Assembly (NCBI GenBank): GCA_036346375.1
Contig: JAYEVE010000921.1
Location: 1-64,000 of the forward strand
DNA: 64,000 nt
Direction: 5' to 3'
From: Guadua angustifolia
Taxonomy: Eukaryota > Streptophyta > Magnoliopsida > Poales > Poaceae
This document shows positions 10,541 to 22,385 of this stretch, piece by piece. How positions within the stretch are numbered: the first letter of the stretch is position 1; every line of letters starts with the position of its first letter. Below the pieces are notes generated by a model, which worked only from the letters and a program-made list of their open reading frames with translations, searched no databases and had not been told where the DNA came from. The translations under genes and the position numbers were made by a program.

Positions 10541-13500
10541 CTAACGCCTCTCTCTTGGGAATCCCAGTAGGGCAAGAACTAGGGCTATGAAACTGCCATT
10601 TATCAGGCCTCTCAGAATCTTCTGCTTCTCCGGCGTGTACGGCGGGTACCTCGCATTGGTCTCCCCTCCAAAACCGCGGATTAGGACGGCCTTCTTGTGG
10701 CTGAAGCAATCAAAGCTGAATTTCCCATGGTAGAGCCCATCCGCTGTCGCCGACCCCACCAAACGGCAAATGTGGGTTGGTGAGCTGCGTTCGAAGATAG
10801 AAACGAACTTAGCATCTTGCAACTATGACATCTTCATGAGCAAATGTTACTCAGAGCTTCAGTGAGCAGGACTTACATGTAAGACAGCATCATTCACTAG
10901 CATTCCTCCTGCCGAGACACTCGATACAAACTCGTCTTGCAGTTTCTTGTTCTTGGTGAAAAGATAAGCTGCAAGTGGCTTAGTCCTGGAGTTCACGAAA
11001 TCGATGCTTTCTTCAATCTTGTCGACCTGACAACACATGTCTAAACTGAGTGAGATACTAAGATTGTTCCAGCAAAGCCAGCATATGGTAGCAATCTTGA
11101 CACAACTAGAACAACTATGGTGCTAAAAGTGTGATCCGAATTCGTTTCGGACCGTTTCCTATTCTATCTCAAATCTACACATACATGGAGTTTATTATAT
11201 ACTACTATAAATATGATATGTTCATGTAGTCCAGAGGATAGAGCAAGGCAAGAAAAAAGAAAGGAGGGTCTCATTGTAAACATCTCCACATATAGTAATA
11301 TTTGCCTTCGTACGCCCTTAGCTTTTTCCAAAGGTTTTTGGTACTTTTTTGGTACGTGCGATTCCAGGAAGATTTTTCATCATACCAACAATGACAGCGT
11401 TATCTACCAGTCTAAGTAGTGGTAATGGATGAAGGCAGAGAAAAACTACTAACCGTTATGATAGGAAGCAAGGGGCCAAATATTTCCACTGTCATAAGTG
11501 CCGAATCAAGAGGAACGTCTACCAACAACGTAGGAGCTATTTTTCTGCAACGCAGGAAACAAATGTTGAAGATAAAACAAACTCCCTTTCACTAGGGCAA
11601 TAGTGTCTGCAAAGTTGACATTATAAATTCTCACAATTGCTTCTCATCTGCCTGTCCACCGTACACAATCATGTCAGAAACTTTCTTATCTTCTATCAAA
11701 TTTTTCAATCTGTGGAAATGATTGGAATTCACAATACGAGACAAATCTGCTGATTGCATAGGATCCTTTCCATAGAACCTTTCCAAAACTCTTTTCAAAG
11801 AGTCCACCTGTGAAAATTGTCATGGGTAAGATAATAGGAATTTAGTTGGCACAAGGAACTCTCTAGCTGTAATGATCATGGTTATTTGTACCAGCTCTGG
11901 AGCAAATGATTTCGTAGTTATGATATAATCCGGAGCAATACATGCTTGGCCATTGTTACAGCCCCATTTGCCAACAGCAATCCTCTTAACAGCAACCTTC
12001 AAGAGAAAAAATCCGTAAGGAAAAATTCAAAAACAAGAGTATTCATTAAGAGTGACAATTTACAAAGAGATGGTTTACATGAAGATCAACGTTAGAATCA
12101 ATAATAACAGGGCATTTTCCACCGAGCTCCAGAGCCACTGGGGTTAGATGCTTTGCAGCTGCTTCCATCACTATGCGCCTACAGTTCCATTACCTGCAAT
12201 TTCCTTACAGAAATATATGCACTTTAGAAACTTAATATTAGTGCATGCCTAACAATGTAGTCATACAAAACAGAAGAGCGATATACAATTAAGTACAAGA
12301 ACCAGCAAATAAGGAAAAATAATTAATGCATTACTATACAGGAAGAACATTTCAACCATGAAGTTTTCGAAGGTAAGAACATAACCTGTGTAGAAGATCT
12401 TATCCCATTTTTGTTCCAAGAGCGCGGTTGTTTCTGGAATGCCTCCCTCCACAACTTTTATACAGGAGTTATCAACATACTCAGGTAGCAGCTTTGCTAC
12501 CAATGATGAGGTGGCTGGCGCAATTTCTGATGGCTTCAGAACAACAGCATTCCCAGCAGCGATTGCTCCAATGACAGGGTCGATAGAGAGCACTATAATG
12601 AACGTGAAGTGATTAGTTGTCTTTCCTACGAACAGTCAGCAAGCAGGCTAACATGCCAAATTATCATTCATAACACACAGACAGCAGGGAAAAATGATTT
12701 GGTTATTTAGTTCAAATTAAGTGGTCAGAATAGTCCATGCAAGACATAAAGTGCTGAGATGGTACAAATATCTTTACAAGTTCGCGCTTGGTGCACCATA
12801 AATGACGGTCAAAGGATCCTCACTTTTAAAGGGATAGTGCTGAAAACATGACCTCCAAATGCTCAGATGTTGAAGAAATCAAGACTTGTGACATAAGAAA
12901 GGTTGCAATAGAGAATAACTGCAAGAAACCGATATGCAAAGTTTGTTCTGAGGAACAAGGAAAGATACCAACTATGACATCTGAGATCTGACCAATCCTC
13001 AAGCACAGGAGAGGGGAACATATAAAACTCCTGCCTCAAACTTCCAGCACCATCATGCAATAAACTAATCAACGGCTACTGTATCCTCAAAACCTCTTCC
13101 GCACAAATTGCATTAAATCCCTACTCAACTGCATTGATATATATTGTTATGGCATCTACGACTAAAAACACGCCATCAACTTACAGAAAGGATAGTTCCA
13201 GGCTGAGATGACGAGCACAACACCGAGGGGCTCCGACACAATTTTCGCACTGGATGGGAACGTAGTTATGGCAGCAGGTACCTGGATATGAAGTAGTAAA
13301 GGTTACAGCCCAGATCAACAGGACAATGAGTAAGGCCGAGACATATATGGAGACTGCACTTGCATACAGAATGCTTGCCTTATCGGGTTTCATCCAATTC
13401 TTGAGCCCCTTCAAGGCAAATGTGCAGGACGACTTCGCCAGTGATATCTAAGCCATGAACAGACAAGGGCAGCAAAATGTGGTTATCAGTTACCAGGTCA

Positions 13501-14976
13501 GGAAAATTATAATCTGGAAGTGACAGGTGAAAACAATCTCTCAACTTTTATTCTTCCTTTTCTAGTAAGCCTAAGAATAAATTGTGAAGTAAGTAACCAA
13601 CGTTTCTTTGTTCCCTTTTTTGCCACAGAGGCAGACTGCAATCAGCAATCAGGGTACAGTACCAACTAGCCCAATCCATTCCTATCTTGAGAGTAACAGT
13701 AATGCTTCAATAACTAAAGAGTGGAAGTACTCAAATTAGGCATTCCAGGCTTGGAATCTTGGATTAAGCCAATATTTGCACAAATCTTGAATTAAACGAG
13801 GGATAAGTAATCACCGTCTACTTTTTATTCATGGTTTAATATTTGTGCAACTTTAAAAAGGAAATATATGGAAGGACCTTTCAACAAATAAGCTGCAGAA
13901 AGAATTTAAGAACAGAGAAGTAGAAACTGATGCAAGTTGAAAAAGTTTTGTTCAAACCGAGAAAAGATAAAGACACAAACTTTTGCCGATCTGAGACCAA
14001 ACACAGAAGAAGGTTTCGCGAAAGTAATGCCGCAGTGGAGTATTTGACCGCAAAGAATCAATTGGCACGCAACCTTGGAGGATTATGACAGTAAGCATAT
14101 ACTTCCTCCGGTTCACAAAAACTTATGAGTAGAAAGGGACCAGAAATACCCAACTTTTCCGAATCACTGCCGAGCAAAACCCAAGAAGGATTCGGTGAAA
14201 ACAGTAATGGCCTAATCAATTGAACACCATCAGTAAATTCGATCGCCAAGAGGGAAAACGTGCCAAAAAAATCGAGTATTTATCGATCCAACATGAATTA
14301 ACAGTGGTAAGGGAACTCCAAATTCATGAGGGGGCATAAATATTACCCCGTATTTTACAAGACAAACACCACTCAAATACCAAAAAAAACGAGAAAATTG
14401 GTTATTTGCCACTTAAAAGATTGACCCTTTGATTATCCGAACAATCAAACTAATTTTCTTACAAGACCACAAAGTGCAGCATAAAAAAAACACCCTTTAC
14501 TGATCCAGCAACAGTAAGCTCAGCATACATTACGATTAATCAAAAACTATTTTTTCTCGCTGGATGCAATCGCACATGGGAAATACAACAAATCATGGAT
14601 ACAGAGCCAAAATTGCAGTTCTCACCAATGCAAGAATCCATGCAAAATAGAACAAAGAGATAGCAATCCTATCTCGCTTCACGAAGCATCACCACCGATT
14701 GAACTTTCAACAGCAAGAAGCGGATGTGTGTGCAAACATATAATATGCATATACCTCGTGGAGGTAGGACTCCATTTGCGGCTTGGCGAGGTCGGCGTGG
14801 AGCGCGTCGCTGATGTCCCCCTCCCTTTCCTCGATCATCCTGACCAGCGCCCGCAGCTGCGCCGCCCGCCACTCCGCCGGCCTCGTCCGCCCCGCCGCAA
14901 AGCTTGCGCGCAACTCCTGCGCCACCGCCGCGATACCTTCCTCCATAACTCCCTTCCCTTTCTCTAGCGTGCTCAT
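10541..14976 (-). CDS. ALDH3H1: ALDH3-family aldehyde dehydrogenase (ALDH3H1-like), 10 exons, three 1-nt gaps
   Basis: It oxidises aldehydes, including lipid-peroxidation aldehydes, with NAD(P)+. Exons I place on the minus strand: 14976-14755, 13447-13379, 13281-13185, 12592-12386, 12193-12079, 11996-11892, 11807-11635, 11544-11454, 11026-10877, 10784-10541. All introns have AG acceptors. Donors are GT except intron 2, which is GC (AAG|GCAAGC). The start is MSTLEKGKGV, which puts the known N-terminal block FAAGRTRPAEWRAAQL in place. Visible motifs: SAWNYPF, GNAVVLKPSE, catalytic Glu in LELGGKCP, catalytic Cys in NNGQACIAPDY, EIFGPLLP, and a hydrophobic C-terminal anchor (GSFIALVLALLGF). One base is missing in exon 5 (after GTAGG, at the cofactor-binding Gly motif) and two in exon 10 (around GGATGGGCTCTACC). 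With these restored the phase is perfect and the length is about 491 residues, the family norm. It is either a recent pseudogene or a real gene with sequence errors; I favour errors. Confidence 0.9.
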
Positions 14977-15078
14977 CCTCTTGGTTGCTCGCCCGCAGCA
15001 ATGGAGAACGAAGCAAGAAACAGAGAGATGCCGGAGAGGTGGGGGGAGGAGAGAAGTATGCAGGGTTGGACCCTGCCT

Positions 15079-15092
15079 ATATATATATATAC
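15079..15092 (-). promoter_or_regulatory. TATA box of the ALDH gene
   Basis: An alternating TATATATATATATA run about 105 bp upstream of the chosen start codon (14976). The leader between them is pyrimidine-rich on the coding strand. It is well placed for a core promoter. Confidence 0.6.
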
Positions 15093-15535
15093 GCCAGCTC
15101 ATAGTTGTTACCGGAACCCCGGAATCCGACGGTAGGATAAGGTCCGTGTTTACAGTAAAAATTAGCTAAATAAGTTGTGAATCATGAACCTTAATCCTGT
15201 GCCACCGTATTTCTGGTAGCTATATATGGGCTGGTTGGTTTGAAATTTTGATTTTAGAGAAGAAAAAAATCTCGATTTAGAGATAATTTGTAAGAGAGAG
15301 AAGATAAAAAATTTGACAGATTAGTATAGGGAAGGTAAAAGTATGGATATTTTCCCTGGGCGATGAGATCTGATTGGCCTTTAGAGATTCTTTTGTTGTC
15401 TCTCTATATCCGCTCCTTGGAATTTTAGAAGTGAAGGAGACATCGAGGAGTGAGTAACATGGAGTTTTTCCGTCTTATCTTATCCTGATGTTTTGTTTAG
15501 ATGTAGATATTCCTTTAAATGACGTATCAATGTAG
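15093..15535. other. ALDH upstream region
   Basis: No gene. It is the likely promoter region of the minus-strand ALDH gene. No specific regulatory site is claimed. Confidence 0.4.
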
Positions 15536-15797
15536 CATAAATATTTGGTGAAAATAGTTCTTGTATTAGAAAAAGTTTAAAAAATTCTGAAAAAAATCAT
15601 GGATGTACATATCAGCTTTCCCATCTACATATAAAATTTCATGATCAAATTCGTTTTTTTGTAATAGTAAGGATGAAAAAGACAAACTTGATCATGAGAT
15701 GGGAATAGCTGTTATGTACATCCAAGATTTGTTTCAGACTTTTTTTAAAATCAAGGTTTTCTTAGTTGGTGTGCACCAGTTTCACCAAATATTTGTG
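15536..15797. mobile_element. Foldback MITE, family A (copy 1)
   Basis: The arms are inverted copies. The outer ends share AAATATTTGGTGAAA (15538-15553 against 15780-15795). The inner parts share CATGGATGTACAT and CATCTACATATAAAATTTC against their complements. It is related to the element at 58125-58479, including AAAAAATTCTGAAAAA and ATGATCAAATTCGT. It has no coding capacity. No clear target duplication was found. Confidence 0.7.
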
Positions 15798-16575
15798 TCT
15801 TGTGATATACGATTTGTCTTCCTTTAAACCTTATTTTAGTGTCTTTCACCGGGCTATGGAGTTGTCGCACAAAACTGACAGGAAAGGTACGGTGTCTCAC
15901 GCTAGAACGATAATAGAAAATCACCTTGTTCTAGACATGTGTGTCTTTTTAAATATAAATTTTGTGTGTCTTTTTTAAAATATAAATTTAGTTCTTCTCT
16001 AATTGTAATTATAAAAATTGTTTCATCTATAACTCTGAAGTGGGAAGATGACACATGTCACCTTCCGCGCTACCCTACCAAAGCTACGGAACCACGACCA
16101 CGGTATATACGCCTAGCTTGACAACACATCTTCTTAGTGTTCACGCCATGCCCATACGCTAGCGCTCTGCACCCTCCTCTCGTGCTCCCAGGGGCGATAG
16201 CGTTTGCTACCTTGTTTGCGTCAGCTCTCGCATTTGCCCAAATCTGTAAATATATTCACAAGGAGGCTATATTTACAAAAACAAAAACAAAGACGAAACT
16301 ACTAGAAAAGTGACGACTTCTGGAAATAAGAAATGACTAAAAAAGTGATGACTTCTAGAAATAGAGTAAGATGCGCAACTAAGAAATGGGCCATGTCGAT
16401 ATGATGAGATATGACGTGCAACTCATCTACACTCAACTCGATATAAAAAAAAATAGTCGGTTTACTGTCCCACACAAATAAACTCAACTTAATTTATCAA
16501 GATAGAGGATACCTCAACTCTCAATTCATGGACCGTAGAACTCTCTTAGAAATAAAATATGCTTGGTATTCTAAC
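15798..16575. other. Spacer, no gene; 35-bp tandem duplication at 16301-16370
   Basis: A/T-rich DNA. Two copies of a 35-bp unit (ACTA-AAAAGTGA-GACTTCT) lie at 16301-16335 and 16336-16370 with five or so differences. Nothing else was seen. Confidence 0.5.
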
Positions 16576-17430
16576 TAGACCCGGACATATGGGCCGTGCT
16601 TCGGTGGGCCGGCCCGAGGCACGGAGGGTCCAAACCTGACCAAACCCGACCCGACCGTTAGAGGTCGTGTCGGACCGTCCAAGATCGTAGATCGACGTGT
16701 CGGGGCCCTAAAATCTTGACACGACAAGCGGCACAGCAAGACGGCCGGCCGTTTGGGCGTGCGGCCGGCCGGCGAAAGCGACCGCCCGACGCGCAGGGTA
16801 ATAATCGACCGTGACCCACGACATAGCTTCGATCTTCTTTGCGTTGCCACGGCGCGTCTGCGCAGCGCGCCCGCGCCTCGCCACGCCTCACCAAATACCG
16901 AGGCGTGATCGGCGAGAGTGGCATCCCGGTGGTCGCGGGTGAGCACGAGACGCCCATCTCTCGTTGTATGTATGTGCATGGCTTTGGTTCTTTGCATGAT
17001 TTAGTCGATAGATCTTGTAGTTTTGGCTAGTCGAATGCTTGCATAGCTCGAAGACACATCCAAATACCCAATCTGGTTGTGCAAGCCGAGTACAAGTGTA
17101 AATCATGACAAGTGAGGTACAATTAATCGGTAAGAGTTTTCTTTGGCGAGAACAATCGATCGTCGCTATAATTCTACTCGTTTATAAGGCGTATTTTTAC
17201 AATCAACCGTGTGTTTTAAGTCTTTTCCTCTCGTCGCAATAGTATAAATGGTAGGGCACAATGTGCATAAGACGGCAACACCAAGCGCAAATGGGCCATG
17301 CACAGGCTTCTTGAAGATGAACCGGATGACCGGCCCGACGACGGGCAATAACGGACCGTTTCGACCCGGCACGATTTCGACCCGAAGCACGATGAGCTTG
17401 CGTGCGGCCCAAAACGACGCGCCACCTCTA
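16576..17430. mobile_element. Non-autonomous hAT transposon, 855 bp
   Basis: It is flanked by identical 8-bp direct repeats ATTCTAAC at 16568-16575 and 17431-17438. The left end begins TAGACCCGG and the right end, read inward on the other strand, begins TAGAGGTGG. The ends share subterminal words such as GGGCC and CGTGCTTCGG in inverted order. An 8-bp duplication and TAG... ends are the hAT hallmark. The inside is GC-rich without a transposase, so it is a deletion derivative or an element with captured DNA. Confidence 0.85.
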
Positions 17431-17438
17431 ATTCTAAC

Positions 17439-17904
17439 CAACAAGGCATCTGAGTTGTTCTTGTGATGATTAGGGCTCGAATCCTCTTGCTACTAAAAAG
17501 ACTACGTTTATCGGAGTAGCCATTATTTTATCGATAAAATCGTTAATTAATCAACTAAATTATTCCAGCCCTCATGTGCCGAGGAATCCATCGGAATCAG
17601 CAGCGCTCGCCTCATCCACGCATCTGGTACGGCTCTGCCGTCTCCGAATCTCAAAGCAGCCCCATGACGACGCTCATCACACGTACGGCGCGGATTCCAA
17701 GCACGGTACACCACCACCACACGTACGCCCATTCCTCGGTTTAAAGAAACGCGTGTCCCTACGTGTCAGTGACCGACCACTGGTTGGTAAGTTCGATCCC
17801 ATGCGGCGGCACGTCGTCCTCCCTGCGTCCGGTGGGAGGCGCTAGTCACCGACACGCGGGGTCCATGCATTTGTCGGTGAGATATTTCGACAGGATCATC
17901 GTGT
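17439..17904. other. Spacer with GC-rich part, no recognised gene
   Basis: 17570-17880 is GC-rich and open in one frame for 89 codons (17576-17845, plus strand), but no domain is recognised. The shift in composition could mark a gene fragment. Confidence 0.3.
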
Positions 17905-18605
17905 ATGTACAACGATATTTATAAAGCACAACCAGTTATAGATTTTGTAATTAAATATCTACACTTCCTATATACATTGAACCAGCGGTTTATGCGATCG
18001 GGATAGACTTAAAATATAAACATTTATAGCGTTTTTCTCCATCTTATGATAATGTTGATGGAACTTGACTAATAAATCAACCAAGACCGCTTACGCGGCA
18101 TGGCGAGGTGGCGGCAACCACGATCGCTTGATCGAACGACACACTAGAGTGTGTGATTTGTTTCATACCATACGAAGTGGCCTTGTGCAGCGTCATCGTC
18201 GTGCCACGGTGCAGGAAATGCCGGACGACATGCTCTTCTTGGCGTCACCGTCGTGCCACGGTGGGAGAATATGGTACTTTGAAAAAAATTGTAGATGTAC
18301 TTCATAGATTACTACGCAAGGCCACTTCAAATGGCATGAAACAAATCACACGATCCGATTGTGTCGGGGTTCGATCAAGCGGACTATGGTTGTCGCCACC
18401 TCGCCATCTTTGCGTCGGGTCTTGGTTGATTTATTAGTCGAGTTCCATCAACATTATCATAAGAAAGGAGAAAAAGCGCTACAAATATTTATATTTTAAG
18501 TCTATCTGATCGCATAAACCATTGCCTCAATGCATATAGGAAGTGTAGATATTCAATTACAAAATCTATAATCGGTCATATACCTAAGAATATTGTTGCA
18601 GAAAT
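17905..18605. mobile_element. Large foldback (inverted-repeat) element
   Basis: The left arm (about 17905-18190) and right arm (about 18310-18605) are inverted copies. Both contain TAGATTTTGTAATT / AATTACAAAATCTA, TAGGAAGTGTAGATAT, ATAATGTTGATGGAA, AATAAATCAACCAAGAC and GGCGAGGTGGCG with their complements. The arms are about 290 bp with many substitutions. The centre holds two copies of a CGTCGTGCCACGGTG motif (18197 and 18249). Bases 18281-18312 are identical, inverted, to 55099-55130 in another MITE. No coding capacity was seen. Confidence 0.75.
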
Positions 18606-19724
18606 ACCTAAGTAGATGAAAATTTCGAACAACAAACCATAAATAATGGAAGTTCTACTGAGTGTATAGGAAAAACATATAGTTCCAATAAGCAAGACAT
18701 TGTTAAGTTGTTGCATTCAAAATGAGCAAATATGTATTAAGGATAATATCATGTGACAATACAATGAATCGTACAAACAAGACTAACCGCAAGTTTTTGA
18801 CATATTTTCCGAATGAATACCATTTGACAATTGTACAACTCTAGAAGTTAGCAGTCTGCGTGGAACGTGCCTTTTTTATTTATTACTTCGCTGAGCATGA
18901 AGTAACAAAGTCTCCCTCTAATGATGCTCAAATGGTTCTCGATCCACGCATTGTATGAACTGCATCGCTATTTTTTGTATTGACGATGGTTTGCATGTTG
19001 TGGCAAACATAAAATCCACATAGGTTATTTCCCTGACCTTGCTGGTGGGACTGCAAATAAAAAATAGGTTAGTTCTAGAGTCACTATTATGGGGTTTGAT
19101 ATAGGATTATTGTGTATAGCGGATCAGGAAAGGCAAAATCATGTTTGTAGTTTAGTCCCATCCTTGAACACTTTATGCGCTTTTACGAGATTGCAAAAGG
19201 TTAGCCTAAGCCATTCCAATAGCAATATAAACTTAGAACAACTTACGACCATATGCGTTATGTACGAGAGAAGCGTGATTACTGCCGAGTAATTTTGCGA
19301 TAGGTACCAAGTCGTGGTTTTTCGCCACGTGCGGAATCAAGGTACTTAACCGGTTTGTGGTGGTTCAATTACAATCGATGAAACCTACATAGGTATATCA
19401 CAATGGACAATGAGCGAAAGCGAGTTGTGTGCATAGTACAAACCAAAGTATAGCATGTGGTGTAGCACTTACCTCGGGTTATGGGGTATAAGTGTGAATT
19501 CTTTATCTTTTGTGCTAGCAATGCACGTGTCACGTATTTCGACCATGTTTATATCTTCATTCATTGTTTGCTTTGAGACTATATGTGAGTCGAGAAACCG
19601 AACGATTGTTTCTTATTTGTCGCTTCAAGTACCATGTATCTATATATACAAAGGCGAATTATATATATATTGGAGGACATTTATCATTATTAGACGAATT
19701 TAGACTGTGATAGCACACACTTAC
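18606..19724. other. Decayed left part of the CACTA region, no confident gene
   Basis: A/T-rich DNA. Later exons of the CACTA second gene (Ulp1-like catalytic part) would be expected here on the minus strand, and a GT donor is plausible near 19467, but I could not confirm the family motifs. No CACTA terminus was found. Confidence 0.3.
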
Positions 19725-20371
19725 AATATCCAGCATCTCATGAGTGCGGCGTCGAGGTTGTAGAGATGGAACAAGTCCAGAAAATCGACCGCGAAGAAGC
19801 CCCCCGCTGACTCGTTGAATAGATGTTTATCTTTGGAACCTAAGCGTGATACTTGTTATGCGTTTATGCTCGCTTTCCACTTGTTGAGTGTACCACAAAT
19901 GCAATCGCTTGCAAGACATACTAAGTGAATTTAGGATGTCTTGCGTTATTAACGACTCTCCTAGCTTGTATTGTTTAGCCAACTCAGCAGACGGATAGTC
20001 GATTTGCTCTTGCCTTTCTTTCTTCCGTTTGACCTTGCCTTTCTTTGTATTGTATGAAGCCTTCACGGGAGAGGAATGGGCAGGAAAGAAGTCAACATTA
20101 TGTACTTCAAGTGGAGTCTGGGCTACGACTGCTGATTTGGTAGCCAACTGATCAGATACAATAGGCGAATCAGATCGTTGCGGTTGTTGCATGACAGAAG
20201 GGACGACCAGGGAGATGTCGTTGCTAGGCCATTGGATGAATGTGCCAATGGCATCCCCTAGTTTCACAATCTCGTCGCTTGGCGGCTTCTGTAGATCGAC
20301 AATCTTGAAACTATCAAATACCCCGTCCACATTGACCTTGGTGAAACTCGGCGCTATCATGGTACCGTGCA
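19725..20371 (-). pseudogene. CACTA second gene, 3' part (DUF8039-like, then pre-Ulp1 region)
   Basis: This continues the gene at 31671-32992 after the inserted retroelement. It contains the DUF8039-like block LGDAIGTFIQWPSNDI (about 20240), a Lys-rich stretch (KKGKVKRKKE, about 20030) and, after a frameshift near 19830, FFAVDFLDLFHLYNLD. The last block resembles the stretch that precedes the Ulp1-like cysteine-protease domain in many CACTA and Mutator accessory proteins. A GT splice donor follows at 19724. The protease-like assignment is by context only, because its catalytic residues were not seen. Confidence 0.6.
20367..20371. repeat. Target site duplication GTGCA (left)
   Basis: GTGCA directly before the SIRE element's TGAAAG. 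The identical GTGCA follows its other end at 31671-31675. Confidence 0.9.
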
Positions 20372-21760
20372 TGAAAGGACCGATATGTCGCCTAGAGGGG
20401 GGGTGAATAGGCGTAATTAAAATTTGCAATTAAATAAAATCACCGAGGGCCAAAATCCGAGTGTCCGGACTTAATGTCCGGATAGTCGGAGTAAATGTCC
20501 GGATAGTCCGGAGTAAATATCCGAAGTGTCCGGACGGTGACCTCGAAATGAGAATTTTAAATCCTTGCAAATTTTCAACAATCTAGTGAATACAAGGTTC
20601 TAAATGATCTCGGTACCTTTGAAAAATATAGATCTAAAGCCAACCCATCGAGATAAAGTAGATCGGGCACCACAAGTCCCAACACCAACACCAAAACCTA
20701 GCTCAAGCAAATGAAGAACACAAAACAATGATTTGTTAGAAGTTCGGATTCTTGAAGGAATCCTCGTCTCGTTGAGGAGGCACAAAGCCCGGTCCCTCTT
20801 GACCTCTTTCCTCCGGTGTTGCACAAAGCACTCACGGTTCTTCACTTCTTGCCTCTTTCCTTTCGAGGCGAGGCTCGCCTTCTAAACAGCAAGGGGCTCT
20901 CCACACGAAGTCTTGGAGGCTCCGGTGACTCCTTGCCGCCTAGGAGCCCTTCAAACTCCAAGAGTAACAAATCGCCGCTAAATCGACTTGGAGGATGAAA
21001 CTAGTGCTCAAGAATCAAACATGCAAGCTCAAAGCACTTGAATCCCTTCTTTCTCCCCAAAGAAGCAACTCAAATCGAAGATTTTAGTGGGAGAAAGAAG
21101 CTAGAGCTTGAGAGTGTGAGAGAGAGCTTTAGACTTGAATCTTGCAATGAATGAGGTTCATAACGGTTAGAAATGGAGTGAGGGTTTTATAGAGTTCCCA
21201 AAATCCAACCGTTACCTTTGTTCACAAGCAAAGTCCGATTGTCCGGACATTATCTTCGGATACTCGGACAATTTCCCGAGTGTCCGGACTAAATGTCCGG
21301 ATACTCGGACTTACGGAGAGAAAAAGCAGAGGACCCTAGCTCGGAGTATCCGGATTTAATCCCCGGATACTCCGGACAATTTCCCCGGAGTGTCCGGACT
21401 AAATGTCCGGATACTCCGGACTGACCTCCTCGGCCAGGAGTATCCTTTTAGAGGGAATGCATGATTTTGAAATTCTTTTGAGATGCAATTTTCATCCTAT
21501 GAGCACAAGCATATCCTAGAAGCGATTTTCCGTCGTATCCCCCTTAATAGTACGGCTATCCTTAGACTCAATAAAATGAAAGATTTACAACTGAAGTCTT
21601 GATGCCGCCTTTTCAAATTTCAAAGTGGTGGGGATCTCCAATCGCCTTTCCAACGATGATATCTTCTTGATCGCTGCATAGAATCTCACTTGCAGATTAG
21701 CATACGTAATTGTGTTGTCATAAATCACCAAAACACTTTGAGGGCCTAGATGCACTTTCA
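20372..21760 (-). repeat. 3' LTR of the SIRE element (1389 bp)
   Basis: Near-identical to 30256-31670. The differences are mostly one-base indels. It contains two clusters of TCCGGA-type palindromes (20455-20540 and 21230-21425). The ends are TG and CA. Confidence 0.93.
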
Positions 21761-21761
21761 A

Positions 21762-21772
21762 TCTCCTTTTTG
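21762..21772 (-). other. Polypurine tract of the SIRE element
   Basis: AAAAAGGAGAT on the minus strand directly before the 3' LTR, the expected primer for plus-strand DNA synthesis. Confidence 0.75.
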
Positions 21773-22385
21773 GTGACTTGATGACAACACAATTGAATTT
21801 GGATAAAAGAATTGAAATGATATAGCATTTGGAAAACCAAATGCTTGGAGGTGGAGCTCCCCTAAATACGTGCATTAGAGAAATTTGAGTAGAGATAGAA
21901 ATGCACATATTTAAGAGAAAAGGTGCAATAGCTCCCCTAAATTGTTGCTTACGATAGAATATGACAGATAATCAATAAGTAATTTTGCACAAGTAGATAT
22001 GACATGATATCACACAAATGCATAACGGAAAGGAAATTGATATTAAGCAAATAGATCGACATCAACAACCAATCATCCAACCACAAGCACAAGCACAAAT
22101 AAAGGTTTTAGCGAGATACGATAAATAAACGACGCACAAGCAAAGAAATAAATAAACTCTCTAGCTCTCTCTCCCCTTTGGCATCAAGACACCAAAAAGG
22201 AAGAGTCTCACCGCTAAGAACTACTCGCCGCCGCCGGACGGCTCGTAGTCCTCCTCTCGCTATCGCCGCCACGCCATCGACGTGGCCCGAGGTGCGAAAC
22301 GAGGAAGGTCGAATAGGCTGCCGAGTAGCGGAATCCATCGCAGATACATGTCACGACTCCTCGGACTCGCTACTAGTGGAAGATC
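21773..22385 (-). other. SIRE 3' untranslated region
   Basis: Between the third ORF and the polypurine tract. 22108-22338 is open on the minus strand and GC-rich, then comes TTTTGGTGTCTTGATGCC, a phrase often seen near the 3' end of SIRE-type elements. No separate gene is claimed. Confidence 0.4.

Noticed and set aside
18606..19724. Left terminus of the CACTA element
   Set aside because: I looked for CACTACTACAA and the terminal-type repeats and did not find them here. CACTATTATGG near 19082 is not a convincing terminus.
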